Of a stretch of DNA of 64,000 nt, positions 62,801 through 64,000 are shown in pieces (within the stretch, counting starts at the first letter, position 1; each line of letters opens with the position of its first letter). The DNA is from Manduca sexta (lineage: Eukaryota > Arthropoda > Insecta > Lepidoptera > Sphingidae), in the NCBI RefSeq assembly GCF_014839805.1, contig NC_051138.1, forward strand, positions 3,408,983 to 3,472,982. The letters are read 5' to 3'. The notes beneath the pieces were generated by a model. That model did not search any database. It had not been told where the DNA came from and was given only the letters and a program-made list of their open reading frames with translations. Both the position numbers and the translations under genes were made by a program.

Positions 62801-64000
62801 TTATTTATGGAATAAGTATTGCACGAAAGATCACGATGCCAAGTGATAAGAGATTTATTACATAGATAGGCTTTTATATTTAAAGTTGCTAAAAATAAAA
62901 CACGGATACAAAATTTTGTACAGATTTCATAATATATATCACATATTTAATCGTTGATACTTTAAGGAGAATTTCTTCATATTCTACTAAGTGTTGCTTC
63001 CAAAGCGTGAACAGGAATCAAGATGTAATGCATTTGACTATGCATTAAAGCGATACAAAATACGATTCTTAGAAATTATACACTGCAAACATGGATTATT
63101 TCAAACCTTTCCATTCCACATTGTCAGTCGCGCGTTTTAATTTTACATCGCGTGCTCGCAAAGGGCTGGGCTTGGCAAGGGATTACGTTAGCAGGCGTGG
63201 CATGTACGTGGTAACAGCACGAGACTGCGACTCCGCATGACACTGTACACTGTATTGTCATGTTGCCTCACAAAAAAACTGGCGTAATTACATTTAACAC
63301 GAACTATGTTAATAGGGTACCATTTATAGGCTTCGTTGATAGGAATTCCTTCGCTGTTGTATGCGTTTCGACCTTCCTTGTGATTGGTTGATGTATCAAC
63401 TAGTGGATATAGGCTGGGGTCTGTTGATATATTTTAACGAATTTAACAGCCCTAATTAGTTGTCTGTTGAAACATTTATTAGATACGCAATGTGACACAT
63501 GATAAAAGGGAACACAAAATATACACCGTTATCGAAGAGATGTTTGATATTTTTAGATTACGAAGGCATCGGATAAAAATATTACTTCAGTAATTGTACT
63601 AGTAATAGTAGTACATAATAAAGCTGGAACAGGGCGCACTCCAATTAAGGACAAGTCTCTGGCGAATTAGAAGTTTCTGTCCGGTATAGGTCAAAGGGCA
63701 AATGTTGGATGTCGGGAAAATATCAAGTGCACCAAAGCCGTTACGTAAACCTCCAAAGTCTAACCTTGTTCACAAAGGTTAAGGGAAATATATTCTTGTA
63801 CACAAAAGTAATCAACAACATAAGCACGTTGATTAAATACGTAAATACCCCAAATTGCGTTATCTTTTCAATAAACTTTCACTACTTTTATTGACTCATT
63901 TGTTTCAGCACTCGAACAAGCATAGGTTAACAAGAAAACAAAGGTACTAGATTGGAATATACATTTGTATATTTTCACGAATTGCTTGTGGTTCAATTAC
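59900..64000. other. AT-rich non-coding stretch
   Basis: No supported gene. A 19-bp near-perfect palindrome (ATCCGATTT-C-AAATCGGAT) lies at 60090-60108. The segment 60217-60385 (CCCCAACGCGACAAAGTGAC onward) has the texture of a dispersed repeat but was not firmly identified. Slightly GC-rich patches at 62400-62480 and 63125-63250 hold no frame of note. Confidence 0.4.
60217..60385. repeat. Possible dispersed repeat
   Basis: TTTGATGATAAGCGCAATGC, ATAGAATAGCAACAGACGAT and TACGCTACCACACAAGATTAC look like motifs of a dispersed lepidopteran element I have only partial memory of. There are no termini, tail or duplication to confirm it. Confidence 0.3.

Noticed and set aside
1..64000. Search for tRNA or rRNA genes, CRISPR arrays, or bacterial-type operons
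   Set aside because: None seen; the only polymerase III-like boxes belong to SINEs, and the sequence is clearly eukaryotic.

Overview
This is a eukaryotic, almost certainly insect and most likely lepidopteran (moth or butterfly), chromosomal window. The evidence is an AT-rich background, a gene split into short exons with GT-AG introns, a tRNA-derived SINE and several short repeats that I recognise from moth and butterfly genomes, Tc1/mariner (maT) and hAT transposon remnants, and an assembly gap of exactly 500 Ns. There are no operons, Shine-Dalgarno sites or CRISPR arrays.

Left edge (about 0.87-4.07 kb): the only convincing protein-coding gene, on the minus strand. Four exons (3942-4070, 3063-3830, 1571-1669, 872-1426) all join in phase 0 and give the C-terminal 516 residues of a coiled-coil protein. 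The tail carries an (E-R-X)n tripeptide array and ends in RSFWNTWFFKDS. The exons are extremely GC-rich against AT-rich introns. I cannot name the family. The 5' exon(s) and start codon lie at higher coordinates and were not found with confidence; a GC-rich block at 6165-6485 is one candidate for the promoter and first exon.

The remaining ~60 kb is a gene desert, either the long first intron of that gene or intergenic DNA, punctuated by mobile elements. Best supported are: a 138-bp 5'-truncated retroposed fragment with a 13-bp target duplication just upstream of an exon (4117-4254); a 245-bp MITE with TA duplication (16010-16254); a nest of lepidopteran interspersed repeats (17826-18815); a complete but frameshifted DD37D maT transposon (19324-20628); a 568-bp hAT MITE with a perfect 8-bp target duplication and a SINE head inside it (28467-29034); a full-length tRNA-derived SINE (30673-30936); a 194-bp MITE with 32-bp perfect inverted repeats (35932-36125); a 732-bp internally deleted hAT element that still encodes the end of a transposase (48426-49157); and a 2.1-kb composite region bounded by inverted repeats and TA (57753-59897), which contains a 312-bp tandem duplication with a perfect 16-bp-arm palindrome at its junction. 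LINE tails occur near 5.4 kb and beside the gap at 43 kb.

I see no novel multi-gene system. The most interesting points are the odd low-complexity tail of the coiled-coil gene, the recent retroposition against its splice acceptor, and several small transposon families whose boundaries can be fixed to the base from their target duplications. Several short GC-rich blocks (6.2, 25.5, 29.9, 47.4 and 57.2 kb) are candidate regulatory or first-exon segments.
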